Source: Stereum hirsutum FP-91666 SS1 (lineage: Eukaryota > Basidiomycota > Agaricomycetes > Russulales > Stereaceae). From it: a stretch of DNA of 64,000 nt. The stretch is from assembly GCF_000264905.1 (NCBI RefSeq), contig NW_006763132.1, positions 1,805,822 through 1,869,821 of the forward strand, in the 5' to 3' direction. A program made the translations under genes and the position numbers. Numbering within the stretch: position 1 is the stretch's first letter; every line of letters starts with the position of its first letter. Of this stretch, positions 11,619-23,230 are shown piece after piece. The notes beneath the pieces were generated by a model. That model did not search any database, was not told the DNA's origin, and saw only the letters and a list, made by a program, of their open reading frames with translations.

Positions 11619-14600
11619 TCATGAGGACGAGGAAGGAGGATTGGAGGGGTAAGCTCGTTTCAGGTGCCGATATTTCTTGAGTTGATAGAGAGCGAGGGTT
11701 TCTATCGGCGTCGACGGAAGAGGAATTGCATGAATAGATGATGGTGAAATAAGGTAGGTTTGATAAGTTTGGGATTTGGTAGTAAGACATAAGACATCAT
11801 GGAACCCACCGTTCTTTATGTATTCTCCTAGCTTGAGAGCTTTCTCGATCTCTTCTGGATCGTGAAGGTCTCTATTCCCTGTTGCGATACATAACACGAT
11901 TGAGAGGGTATAAAACGAATGATGAACGATCATACACGACGTACGCTCAAACATCCTCCTCACTCGTCCATTGAAGTCATAACTAATGAGCGCAACAAAG
12001 CAACTGGGGGAAGTGTCGACTTCGTCGCCGGACACCTTGCTTGAGATAAAAAAATTTGTAATATATACAACCTCTTATCAGAAGAGTGAAGCGGTGTATT
12101 GGATGCAATTGACGTTCGGGAAATGAAAAGCTAAGCTATAAGGTAGTACTATGTTGAACACGGATTGAACCAGACGAAATCCATTGTCAATATGTATTTG
12201 GGAAAGTACCAAACAGTCAAATGGGTCACTCCACGCAAGATATACACTCTGGCCGTGCATCAGGACAGCACCCCGCGCCAGAGACGACTCAAACGCACAG
12301 GTCTTCAAGTCGTTGCCGAGTTCGCCATGGATATGAGGGTTACGGTGACAACAAATCTGGAGATAGACATTGATATCACGAGTGGGGCTCGAGGCACGAC
12401 CTCCNNNNNNNNNNNNNNNNNNNNNNNNNNNNNNNNNNNNNNNNNNNNNNNNNNNNNNNNNNNNNNNNNNNNNNNNNNNNNNNNNNNNNNNNNNNNNNNN
12501 NNNNNNNNNNNNNNNNNNNNNNNNNNNNNNNNNNNNNNNNNNNNNNNNNNNNNNNNNNNNNNNNNNNNNNNNNNNNNNNNNNNNNNNNNNNNNNNNNNNN
12601 NNNNNNNNNNNNNNNNNNNNNNNNNNNNNNNNNNNNNNNNNNNNNNNNNNNNNNNNNNNNNNNNNNNNNNNNNNNNNNNNNNNNNNNNNNNNNNNNNNNN
12701 NNNNNNNNNNNNNNNNNNNNNNNNNNNNNNNNNNNNNNNNNNNNNNNNNNNNNNNNNNNNNNNNNNNNNNNNNNNNNNNNNNNNNNNNNNNNNNNNNNNN
12801 NNNNNNNNNNNNNNNNNNNNNNNNNNNNNNNNNNNNNNNNNNNNNNNNNNNNNNNNNNNNNNNNNNNNNNNNNNNNNNNNNNNNNNNNNNNNNNNNNNNN
12901 NNNNNNNNNNNNNNNNNNNNNNNNNNNNNNNNNNNNNNNNNNNNNNNNNNNNNNNNNNNNNNNNNNNNNNNNNNNNNNNNNNNNNNNNNNNNNNNNNNNN
13001 NNNNNNNNNNNNNNNNNNNNNNNNNNNNNNNNNNNNNNNNNNNNNNNNNNNNNNNNNNNNNNNNNNNNNNNNNNNNNNNNNNNNNNNNNNNNNNNNNNNN
13101 NNNNNNNNNNNNNNNNNNNNNNNNNNNNNNNNNAACGTACCCGACGTTCATATGGAGAGTACTGCACGTCGGCTTCAAGTGCGGGACCTACTGGTCAAAC
13201 ATCACAAACTACGAGCACCGGGGGAAATGCCCGTGCTGTAACGACACTGACGAAACAATTAAGCACATACTTACCGAATGTTCAGCGAGGGGACGAATCC
13301 TGATCTGGAGCCTGGCCAGGAGGCTCTGGGAAGGTAAAGGCATGCAGTGGCCGAACGACTTTGGCTACGGAACGATTCTGGGATGTGGAGTGAGTGGATT
13401 CAAAACGGAAGGCGGAAAGAGATTGTCTGGTGCGAACCGCCTGTGGCGCATCCTGATCTCGGAGTCAGCTCACCTCATATGGAAGCTGCGCTGTGTACGC
13501 CGCATACAACACGAAGACGACCCAAATAAATACCCATCTCACAACGAGATACACAATAAGTGGGTTTTCACTATAAACCAAAGGCTCTCCTTGGACCGAA
13601 GCGCGTGCAACAAGCGGAAATTCGGTCCAAAAGCTACAAGACCAGATCTCGTGCTCAAAACATGGAACGGGACTCTCTTCAACGAAAAAAACCTGCCAGA
13701 GAACTGGCTCTGGCAGGCTGGGGTTTTAGTAGGTATACCACCAAGGAGGCCTCGTTTACCGAGACCGGACGGGTGATAGCCCTACACTGTTCGACATCTA
13801 GTCGTTCGTGCGTAATGCATTTCCCCAGGGTTTTTGCCATTTTGGACTGCGGGGTGAGATTCCCCGCCCACCGACGATGAGGCGGAAGAGGGTTGCCTTT
13901 GGCGATTGCTCGACACTGAGTTCAACCAAAAAAAAATCATGATGGAGACGAGTCAACGGTCGTGCTTCATTACATGCCAGCATGCATCCTTGTCGAACTA
14001 GACCGCACACACGCCACACAGCTAGAAGGTTTGCCACACAATGTCATAGAAGCAAAGACCGAAGATGAGAGTCCAAACACAGCGAGGGGCCACAGTAGAT
14101 TGCACCGTCAAGCAACATCAATTCCGAGTCCCCATGACAGCTGCGTACGGCTTCACAGATTTCCGGGCACAAGGACTCCCCGCTGCACTGAGTGACATTG
14201 CCTCGCCTCCGAGAAGAGAGTTGAACCTGTTCGATTTTAATGGATATTATCGCGAAGTTCAGGGAGATCGACTGTTCGACTGCTTCGGGCTTTCGAAAAC
14301 AAACTCTTGTTGAAGGGACACTGCGCAGAGTAGATGGCGGAGGATGGCAGGCTGGGCACGTTGTATTGCCCAGAAATTGTGGAAGTGCGTTGCCCAGGTC
14401 TAGCTGGAGTTTGGCGACATTGCAATAGCAGTAAGTACCGGAATACCAACGTCGTTGAGGTTCGAAGCGAGAACGCCCAACGGTGCACGACGAGATTGGT
14501 TTATTCTCAGTGGACGGCATACGCCGGGAGTACCGGGGAACGCCGGTTGATGCTGCGTTGTTCTTCCCACGATTTGTGGGTGTCCAGAGACCTTGCAAGC

Positions 14601-14761
14601 AAGGTGATGACGATTATGAGTGCGCCTCCAGACACATAACGCACGAGAATGCGGGGTAAATTCAACGAGACGTACCTCGGATCCGGATACTCCCTCCCGA
14701 GCCTGTGTAACTCTTTATACAGCGCTAGCGCACGCAGCCTGTTGCTCGTGCTGGCCGACAT
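11619..14761 (-). CDS. ETFRF1: ETFRF1/LYRM5-like mitochondrial LYR protein, split by a 2.7 kb intron
   Basis: Four exons, 14676-14761, 11945-11982, 11810-11878 and 11619-11701, join with matching phases to 91 residues, the usual size of ETFRF1 (LYRM5). Exon 1 begins MSASTSNRLRALALYKELHR and contains LYKELHRLGREYPDP, the LYR motif region. Later exons give YDFNGRVRRMFE, NRDLHDPEEIEKALKLGEYI and LALYQLKKYRHLKRAY, matching the C-terminal half of human ETFRF1. The family is a small mitochondrial-matrix protein that binds and deflavinates electron transfer flavoprotein. Intron 1 spans 11983-14675 and contains an assembly gap and a retrotransposon 3' end in the opposite orientation. All coding exons and splice sites look intact, so the gene may still work if this large intron is removed. 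Confidence 0.85.
12405..13133. other. Assembly gap (729 Ns)
   Basis: A run of undetermined bases lies inside intron 1 of the ETFRF1-like gene and hides the 5' end of the retrotransposon copy. The true length may differ from 729. Confidence 0.99.
13134..13936 (+). mobile_element. Non-LTR retrotransposon 3' end, copy 1 (gap-truncated)
   Basis: From the edge of the gap the plus strand reads an open frame to TGA at 13774-13776 that is clearly homologous to the copy at 33.3-34.6 kb: it has FIWRVLHVGFKCG, the zinc-ligand-like cluster CPCCNDTDETIKHILTEC and the end VGIPPRRPRLPRPDG. A 150-base 3' untranslated region nearly identical to the second copy follows (starting tagccctacactgttcgaca), ending in nine adenines at 13928-13936. 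Many differences between the copies are at third codon positions and both frames stay open, so the copies probably descend from separately active sources. The 5' end and any target-site duplication cannot be seen. Confidence 0.8.
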
Positions 14762-15813
14762 GAACGCACGGCGAAGACGACGCACGGGTGTCGTCCTCTG
14801 CCAATGGCGACGAGCGCGTAAGTAGGATGGCTGTCGGAGTCGACTCCGGAACTGCCCCTGGGCGGAGGGCGGTGCTCCCACGACCCACGTGTTATCGCCG
14901 CGCCTGGCGGATGCGGATTTGGAAATCCGTTTTGTTGTCTTTCGTCTTTTCTTCTTTGCTCAAAAGCTGTTTTTTTAGCCTTTCTCGCAGCTCCTAGCGC
15001 ACCTAGTCTATCTTGTTTGCATCCGTATGCAAACACGCACTAAAATATACCAAGTCCAGGTCAGCTTGGCGTAAACACCAAAAAAAAGTTGCTACCTCCT
15101 CTCTGCCACGACGAAAAAAAGGCTGCCAAGATCGGATGGAGGATTCTCACAAACGACTCACAACTGGGGAAACTTCGCACAGGTCGTCAGAACGCCGAGC
15201 TGCTGCTTTGCTCTAGTCCAGGCACAGAAGCTTGTAAGTATTTGCTGTGCCTTCTTTCGGCAGCAGAGATTCATTTGGACGATTGAGTGGGTTTTCTGAA
15301 TCGCCAGATGAGGTATGTATTTGCGCTCAGCCTGGTTGTGACGCTATTGAATGGCCCGGCTATCATTGAAGACTCTTACGGCGCAGAACATCGTCGTTAC
15401 TTTAACGAGCGTAAAAGGAGGCACTGGTGTAGTACAGATATAATTCGTCGGTCTATTTTCTTTAAAGACGACCGGGGCTGTCGTAGCGGTAAGTGGCGGT
15501 GGGCTGGACGGGGAGACGAGGCTCGCCTCAGTTCATGTCAGACTGGCGAACGGATCAGAGGGATAGCGCACACGGTTGATGGAGATATCAACGAGCGACG
15601 AACGTTCACCTCCTAAGTAGGAACAACGCCTCCTGATTGGCTGACACACCACCAACGTGCGAGGAACGGGGCACTCGCCACACTCGACGGCATTCCCCTC
15701 CGGCGGTCTCTCATGATAGCTTATAAGCTAGCGCCTCTGTCTCAGGATATGGCACGCCCATCGTCCCCTCCTCCGGTATCCCTGCCAGCGACCCCCACAT
15801 CCCCCAGATCGTA
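14762..15813. other. Intergenic region between divergent ETFRF1-like and phosphate transporter genes
   Basis: No convincing gene. It must hold the promoters of both divergent genes. An AACGTG (reverse of CACGTT, a medium-affinity Pho4-type site in yeast) occurs near 15655, about 160 bases before the transporter start; with one site, phosphate control is only a suggestion. Confidence 0.4.
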
Positions 15814-18058
15814 ATGGCCACCGTCGAGAACATCCATGGAGAGAAGCGCCCTTCGTCCGAGGGCTCCCTTCCTAAACTTGGCCGCACTCAGAATGGCAAG
15901 GAGCCTGCTGGATACTCGCTCGACGAGCGTAGGAGAGCAGCTCTCGCAGAGATTGATAACGCCAAGTTTTCGTACGTCTTTCTCCGTTTTAATTTGTTCG
16001 AGCCCGTTGTATTCATGCCGTTTTTCTGCTCATTAGTTGGTTCCATGCCAAAGTCTGTTTGGTCGCCGGTGTCGGTTTCTTCACTGATGGTATGCATCGT
16101 TTACTCTGCCCCTATCATCAGCTATTTACCCCGGCTTTTGCCGCACAGCCTACGACATCTTCGCCATTTCCATCGCCTCTACCATGCTTGGTATGGTCTA
16201 CGGTACACAGGCCTCCGCTGGCGCCATCAAGTCCCTGAACACCAACCAAGACCTTGGTGTCAAGGTTGCGACCCCCATCGGCAACATTTTCGGTCAGCTC
16301 ATCTTTGGTTGGCTCGCAGATGTCGTTGGTCGTAAGCGCATGTGTAAGTACAATCTCCCAGTTCCTGTTATCGTATTCAATTACTGACGCCGTACCTCGC
16401 GTACAGACGGTATCGAGCTCATGATCATCATCCTCGCCACTTTCGCTCAGGCCCTCTGCGGCTCAGGCCCTGCCGTTGGAATCATCGGTGTTCTCATCGT
16501 CTGGCGTTTCATTCTCGGTATCGGTATCGGTGGTGACTACCCTCTATCCGCTGTCATCTCCTCCGAGTTTGCCTCTACTCGCATTCGTGGCCGCATGATC
16601 ACCGCCACTTTTGCAGCCCAGGGCTGGGGTAACTTCAGTGAGTCAAAAGCCGTTTACTCCCCAATATTCCGCTTTTGATAACATATAATTAACCGCCCAC
16701 GTATTACTCGTGTAGCCGCTGCTATTGTCGGTATCATCATCGTCTCCGCCTACAAGGGCTCCATCACCAATGACCAAGCCACCTACCCCTCCCTGCCCTC
16801 CGTCGATTTCTGTTGGCGTCTCCTCATTGGTCTCGGTTGCGTTCCCGGTGTCATCGCTCTCTACTTCCGTCTCACCATCCCCGAGACTCCCCGTTTCACG
16901 ATGGACATCGAGCGTAACGTCGCGCAGGCCACGCAGGATATCGATAACGTTCTTTCTACGGGCTCGTACTACGTTGACCCAGACGCGGTTGTTGAGCGTA
17001 TCCAGGCACCGAAGGCAAGCCGCAAGGACTTCATCCGTCATTTCAGCCAGTGGAAGAACGGCAAGGTTTTACTCGGGACATGTTACTCTTGGTTCGCTCT
17101 CGATGTAAGTCACAGTCGCCCATATTCTTCATCTCGTTGTTCGTGCTAACTTATCACAAATTGCTACAGATCGCTTTCTACGGTCTCGGTCTCAATTCCT
17201 CGACGATCCTTACCACCATCGGCTTCGGTAGCTCCACAACGAAGACCGCACTCGGCGCTTACACCACTCTGCATAACGTCTGCGTGGGAAACATCATCTT
17301 GGCCATCGCTGGCTTGATCCCTGGATACTACGCAACTTTCCTCCTTGTCGACTCATGGGGACGTAAGCCAATCCAGCTTATGGGCTTCGTTCTCCTCACA
17401 ATCATCTTCGTCTGCATGGTGAGCATTTTGTTCCATTTGCCGCCCTTCATATATTTGTGTGCCTCGTCGCTAACGTGTTTTGGTAATTAGGGCTTCGGAT
17501 ACGACGCGATGCAGGCAACATCGAAGGGCAAAGCCGCTTTCGTCTTCCTCTACTGCCTCGCCAACTTCTTCCAAAACTTCGGTCCGAACACGACGACGTT
17601 CATCATCCCCGGAGAGGTCTTCCCCACTCGCTACCGTTCAACGGCACACGGCATGTCTGCTGCGAGCGGCAAGCTTGGAGCCGTGATCGCCCAGGTCGGC
17701 TTTGCGCGATTAATCAACATCGGAGGGAAGAATGCGTTCTTGAAACATATGTGCGTTGATACTTTCTTACTTCTAGTTTAGCTTTGTAGGAGTTTAATGC
17801 TGATTGATGTTTTATTGTATATAGTCTTGAGATCTTTGCGCTGTTCATGCTTACGGGTATTTTCTCGACGTTGCTCCTTCCTGAGACGATGAACAAGTCA
17901 CTCGAGGAGCTATCGAACGAGGACCAGGAGGGATTCATCGAGGGTACGTCGTGTTTTTCTTCCATTCCATCGAGCTTGGCGCTCATGATCTATGTTTCTT
18001 TCACTCTTTAGGTCCTGCTGGCAATCAGTCCGAATTGAACGACAGACCCGTCGTTTAA
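15814..18058 (+). CDS. PHO84: PHO84-type MFS inorganic phosphate transporter
   Basis: Nine exons (15814-15971, 16037-16089, 16149-16343, 16407-16637, 16716-17104, 17170-17418, 17491-17750, 17825-17943, 18012-18058) join in phase to 566 residues, the usual length. It begins with a hydrophilic cytosolic N-terminus, then VCLVAGVGFFTDAYDIFAIS, the first membrane helix of Pho84/PiPT proteins. LADVVGRKRMYG is the loop 2-3 sugar-transporter-family signature, GIGIGGDYPLSAVISSEFA the fourth-helix region with the GGDYPLS motif of phosphate/H+ symporters, and PGEVFPTRYRSTAHG the later signature. The C-terminus is short and acidic. The family imports H2PO4- with protons at the plasma membrane when phosphate is scarce. 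Alternative substrates such as glycerophosphoinositol are possible in this branch, but the motifs favour phosphate. Confidence 0.93.
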
Positions 18059-20779
18059 GGCCTCGTTCGATTTCCACTCGCTGTTGCCGTTTAGATTTTT
18101 GGGTGGTCGGCAGTCTTGTTACCGAGTAGTTCGATAATTGTACGGAGTTCGTCCAGGATACCTATATATTCTTCATGCCACTTCCTTTTGCTTCCTTGTT
18201 GTAGTTGTTAGTGCTAGTCGGATCGACACGAGTATGCCACGTCGTTACCGTCCACGGACGGTGCTCTGATTTTTCTTTTCTTTGTGTCTTTCTATCCTCC
18301 ATCTCTCCTCTGTTTACCCACTCTCTCATCTCACATCTCACACCCATCATTTCTACCCTCGATCAGCCCAGTGAACCCTCCTGCCATTCTTTATGCGTAT
18401 CGCTACGTGCATACCTGCCCTACCACCGATCCTGATCCGAAAATAATCACTTGGCTTGCTACGATGCATCCATTGAGCTCTCTTTTTTGCTGGAACTGAA
18501 GTCGTCGTTTCAACTGTTCGCTGGTGAGAACTTCTGGATGAGTATGTGTCTGTGAGCAGATTCGGAAGAAGCGAGAAGTCGGAAGGCGAAAGCGCTACAC
18601 CTGTGGCGCAAGTTCATTCATCTGGGCGGAGTTTGCCGGGCGTGGGACACGGAGGCGTTCCCAGGGTTCAAGTTCAAGTTCCGACGAACGGTCACTTCCA
18701 ACGAACTCTCGAACGCGAGCCCCACGAAGACTGCTTTTTACTTGGTTCTCGTATGAGCGGACATGGTGGTTCTGCACCTCTGTATGATGTTTGTTTCCAA
18801 GTTAGCTCACGGTATCATTCAAGAATGGAAACCTCAGGCTGACCTCTCTTCGTGGCAGGATGCCAGTTCTGGTTGTCTTTCAGGTCGATGCTATGTGCAT
18901 ACATGCCTCGGATCGACCGCAGTGATAAATGGCATGCTACGGACCGGTGTTGTTGAATTGCTGATGCAGTGCCGACCTTGACGAAGCTGACAGCGACTCC
19001 CTGTGCCGACTTTGCACCTGCATATTGAGGTATGGTAGGTTGCGGCTCACTGAAGCCTCGAAGCTTTGATAGATCCAGACTTGCACGGTGCGTATCTGAA
19101 TCATTACTTGGGCGTGCTACTTCGCCTCATGTCTCTCCTCCTGGAGGGAAGCTGTCCAGCCTGGATGTCGACGTCCAACTTGGAGCTTTCCCAGACCTGT
19201 CATCTTTCGGCAGCTTAGAATACCTTCGGCATCCCCTAGCCTGATATAGTCTGTGTGTGTGTGTGTGTGTGCTACTTTTTCGAGTCATGGTACTCAGTAA
19301 GAGAGTTCATTTGGAGCTTACCACGATGCAGGTCCACGCTTTTACTGTCCTCTCGCGGCTTCCTCGGTCCTGCAAGATGACGAGTGCCAAGGATAGAAAC
19401 TATTGTGGTTGTTCCTTCCGTCGGCTTTGCGAAAGTGCTCAGCCCATGCGTGGATTTAGCTTTGTCTTTGGAAGGCCTCGTGCTTCAGGTCCTAGTTCCT
19501 TTGTTCTTTATTCGTTCTGTCGGTCGTGAAGCGCATGAATGAGGCTTGGAGGGTGAAACTTGTTCGCTATGGATATCGTATGCCTTCGACGACGTGCGAT
19601 CAGAACTTCCTACTCTGGAGGTACGGCTCGAACTTGGAACCCCGGTAACTTATTTTTGGATGCTTGTGAAGGCGCAATACCTTGGGCTTTCCTTTGTCTG
19701 GGCGTGGGTTTTGGCCATCTTGTGTCGCACGGACTGTCAGTCTTGTGGTCGTACACTGTTACGGTATGTTGTCGTAGATATCGGTACGTGGAACATTTTC
19801 CGAATTGGTTTTCCGACTGAGGCTGTTTTACTCTGGAGGATTATTCGGGGACTGTGTCAATAAAGAGAGCGCATGCGTCTACTCTTATGTAGGCCCGGGC
19901 CTGAGCTGAGTTCATGATCTTGATGGAACCTTCACATCAGGATGACACAGACAGGTAGGGACGAACGTCACCCGACACTTGCGTACACACTTTCAATTTC
20001 TTTCCAGTTCTAAATGATGGTGGTGGCCACAATCGCTGCTGTCGCAAATTGCGATAGGAGGACATCAGGAGAACTAAGACTCCTGAACTGTCCTCGAAGT
20101 CTCTATAGGGTCTATGGGTACGTCTGCATTGATCAACCTGGCGAGTTGGCCCTACACGGATAGAAGTATTATAACGAATTGATTCATGAGTAGTGAAAGT
20201 GTGTGTTGTGAGATTCGGGGTTCGAGCCTCTAGCAGTGAGATGTCCGAATAGCTGAAAAATCGGAATCGACCAGTAGTTTTCGACTTCAAGTGGGTGTAG
20301 GTGCTGTGTCGATATGACACTCACCTGCATTGCACCTGCATGTTCCCTGAACTTGATGATAAGTACTTCCGCCTCTAAGACTGGCTTTGTAAATTCTCAT
20401 GTCGTTTTGATTATCCGCGCGAAATTTCAGAGGTGTCATTATTATTCGCAAAACTTTATTGTACTTTGAAGTGTCACATTCCGTGCGCCACTGTGGCGCA
20501 TTGACATGCGCCTGAGTGTCGGTAACACTCCCCTGATGCGAATCCTCGCACGGATCAGCAGGCTTAAACCTGCAGGGAACGACACGGTTAACGCTGGTTA
20601 ACGTTCTCGTATGAGTGTCTCTGTCCCTGCCAGAGACAATGCCCATTGACCGGATGGTCTGCTCTACAAATTCCTAGTGACTCGTAGCCGGCCGCGACCC
20701 CGAAAACACCGACGGAATAATCACACCGAGATGGCGTACGCACTACGCTGGTCTCCCTCTTTCTTCACGTTTCAGGACG
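18059..20779. other. Long region with decayed coding-like stretches
   Basis: No intact gene was found. Around 18575-18760 one frame reads KALHLWRKFIHLGGVCRAWD and continues for nearly 60 residues, and around 19080-19220 another reads with LGAFPDLSSFGSLEYL; these have the look of F-box/leucine-rich-type debris but do not join. Codon use and stops suggest relic sequence. From 19930 to 20779 I see nothing but the promoter of the acetyltransferase. Confidence 0.35.
19252..19271. repeat. TG/GT microsatellite (about 10 units)
   Basis: A pure alternating TG run of about 20 bases, the only clear dinucleotide repeat in the window. Confidence 0.9.
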
Positions 20780-22150
20780 ATGTCAACGGATCCATCCAAC
20801 ACAAACGATGGAGCGAGTAATGCAGAGCCCTACGTGCGCGCCGCGCATCCCAGCGAACTCGACGCATTGGTGACGCTCTGTCGGCGAAGCTTCATTGACG
20901 ATCCGGTGATGAACTACGCTGGTGATGTTCCTTCCAATCAAGTACGCAGTCTATATTTATACCAGCTACCATCTCTCGTATGGTGCAAAGCCAAAATGAA
21001 GTCTCAGACTCCCTTTTTTTGTCTTATAGCCCCTTTCGAACGACGATGACACGCCCGGTCGTCGTACCCTTGAAGCCTTTTACCATATGCTCGTAGGGTG
21101 CGCGTTCCTCCAGAAAGGCCTAGTCACCGTCGTCGCCGTTCCTCAAAACCCTGCAGTGGAGACGTCGAATGTATCTACTTCAGAGAAAGAGAGCGCAGGG
21201 AAAGGAAATAAGGGGGCTGGAAAGGGGGAGCAGGGAAAGAACGAGAAGATTGCCGCCTTGACGGTTTGGCTACCTCCGCGGTGCAGAATCGGGGTCGACC
21301 ATCCCGTCACCATGGCCAGGGCTGGCTTCTTCAAGGTTTTCAAGGGATGGGGCGTCAAGGGCCTGAAGGTCAGTCTATGCTCTCTTGCGACTTCCACGCC
21401 AGACGCGGCATTCTGACAACTTTCTGTCGTTCATACATCCGCGTCTGATGGCGCTGTTGATCGTCAATCACTGATGGTTAATCATTTGGTAGCGTTTGGC
21501 ATTTGACTATGCTCCTGCGGCGGAGAAAGCTTTCCATGATGTGTATCACAAGAAAGGAAAATCGCCTGCCGAGACGGAGGTAGATGCGTGGTACCTTCAA
21601 CTTGCTGCAACTGCTCCGGAAGAGCAAGGGAAAGGTATGACTTTTTCCGTACTCAAGTGCATTGGTCTGCGTACAATATGTAATGACGTGCATCACAGGT
21701 TACCTCTCCCGTTTGGTTCGTGATGCGTTTGCCCAACACCCAAATGAGACTTATATCCTCGAGGCTACAACTCAGAACTCGAGGGACCGTTACCAACATT
21801 TAGGGTTCCAGGTCTGTGAAACGATACCTCTTCCGACTCGATTTTTTCAGACGCTGAACATTTGCTATATCCATAGTTCGAAAGTACGATACACCTTGGC
21901 AAGGGATGCTGCAACGCGAAGGGACTAGTACCTAGGCGTAAAGGCAAGCGATCGGGAAAGGAGAAGGGCGACGATGCAGAAGTAACGACTGGATATGAGA
22001 TTTATGCTATGGTTAAAGTAAGTTGTTCAACTGGCTTGGCATACGTTTTGCTCTATTCGAGACGCCACATGCTGTTGCTAACCTATTTTTCTTCTTCGTT
22101 GTTGCTTCGTCCAGTGGAAAGGCGACTCGGCACCACAAGGCTCCTCGTGA
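20780..22150 (+). CDS. GNAT-family N-acetyltransferase
   Basis: Six exons (20780-20941, 21030-21368, 21493-21634, 21699-21811, 21877-22017, 22115-22150) join in phase to 310 residues. The N-terminus VRAAHPSELDALVTLCRRSF is the usual first strand and helix of GNAT proteins. ATAPEEQGKGYLSRLV matches motif A, which binds the acetyl-CoA pyrophosphate (a QxxGxG-type loop), and YILEATTQNSRDRYQHLGF is motif B. A Lys/Gly-rich low-complexity insert (about residues 95-120, KGNKGAGKGEQGKNEK) lies between the first strand and the core, and a second basic insert near residue 275. Fungal members of this branch are mostly uncharacterised; the acceptor substrate cannot be read from the sequence. No targeting signal is seen. 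Confidence 0.85.
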
Positions 22151-22214
22151 ACGTCGCCCAAGCTTTTTCTTCGTTCTACAATATACCCTCCGTGTCTGAT
22201 TATATTATGGTCAG

Positions 22215-22650
22215 GTGACCCGTCGCCGACTTCTGCTTTACTTACCGGCTGGCTTGAATTATCATGCTACTGGTGGCGTCCAACGCTTGGTGGCACACTA
22301 CCCAATCAACAGCGTGATTCATCTGTCACGTCCCAGGTACAGTAATCTCGCATCTGAGAATCTGTCCGCTCCCCTTACAAGGTTCTGCGATAATATCCTC
22401 ACTCTCATGTACTCCCAGTCTAGCATCGTGCAGACATAGCGTACAGCACGTCTTCGAAGCAGTTCGCACTGCAATCGCTATGTACACTACTTCGGGGAAA
22501 TGCACAACGAAACCAGCATCGCCCCAGAGCACTCATCATACCCTTCTTCGAGGATATGTTCAACATGGGCTCCTCGACATCCCTGACATCGATCGCGACT
22601 TCTTCCGACGTCGTTGGCCCTCAGAGACTGATGATACAGAATCTTCTGGA
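22215..22650 (+). pseudogene. Coding-like exons of unrecognised type downstream of the acetyltransferase
   Basis: Two blocks join across a GTACAG...GTACAG intron: one reading DPSPTSALLTGWLELSCYWW up to 22335, and one from about 22446 reading HVFEAVRTAIAMYTTSGKC and then GYVQHGLLDIPDIDRDFFRR to a stop near 22649. The second block looks like real protein. No start codon or upstream exon can be found in frame, and the acetyltransferase ends before it. It may be a gene fragment, a relic, or an alternative 3' end. I do not recognise the family. Confidence 0.35.
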
Positions 22651-23230
22651 TAACTTCCACGCCATTTATCCGGACAAGTCTCGGGCAGGGCGTCTACTGA
22701 CGACCAGACTGGGTCATGGTCACGCTAACGTGAGCGAGCAGAGCGGTGTCTCGAGTCTCCGTCATCGCCATAGGGTTAGTGTCTCTATGATACCTCCGAC
22801 GAGGGAGCAGAGCCCAAATGGACCATGATTTTTTTTCCCTTCAGCTTTAGGGCAACGATCTTCCTTTAGGACAGACCTCTACTCGTCCTTGATTCTTTAT
22901 ACTAGTATTTATCCATCCGCTCGTCTCTTACCGACCCCTCTATCTTTCCTCTGTTCCACATTTCTTGTTTTCCTCGTATGCCCTATTAGCCTTTTCGGCT
23001 CTTTACACATTTAATCGTGCCAGTTTTATTTGAGATGAAATCTGGGTACGATATCGATGCGTAATCATCATGATTTATGTATACGGCAAATTCCCAAAAA
23101 TGAAGCCAGAGAAATAGAGTAGGACCAGTGACACATGACCGTAACAAAGCCGATGTACTAATATCGGGTTAGAGAGGAAAGCGGGCATAAGTAGGAGGGA
23201 TACTCTACAAGCACCACATCGACACAAAGA

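Noticed and set aside
12078..13776. Long frames spanning the Ns
   Set aside because: Undetermined bases keep them open artificially; only the part after 13134 shows real homology.
15640..15670. Pho4-type site before the phosphate transporter
   Set aside because: A single AACGTG is expected by chance in a kilobase; kept only as a remark.
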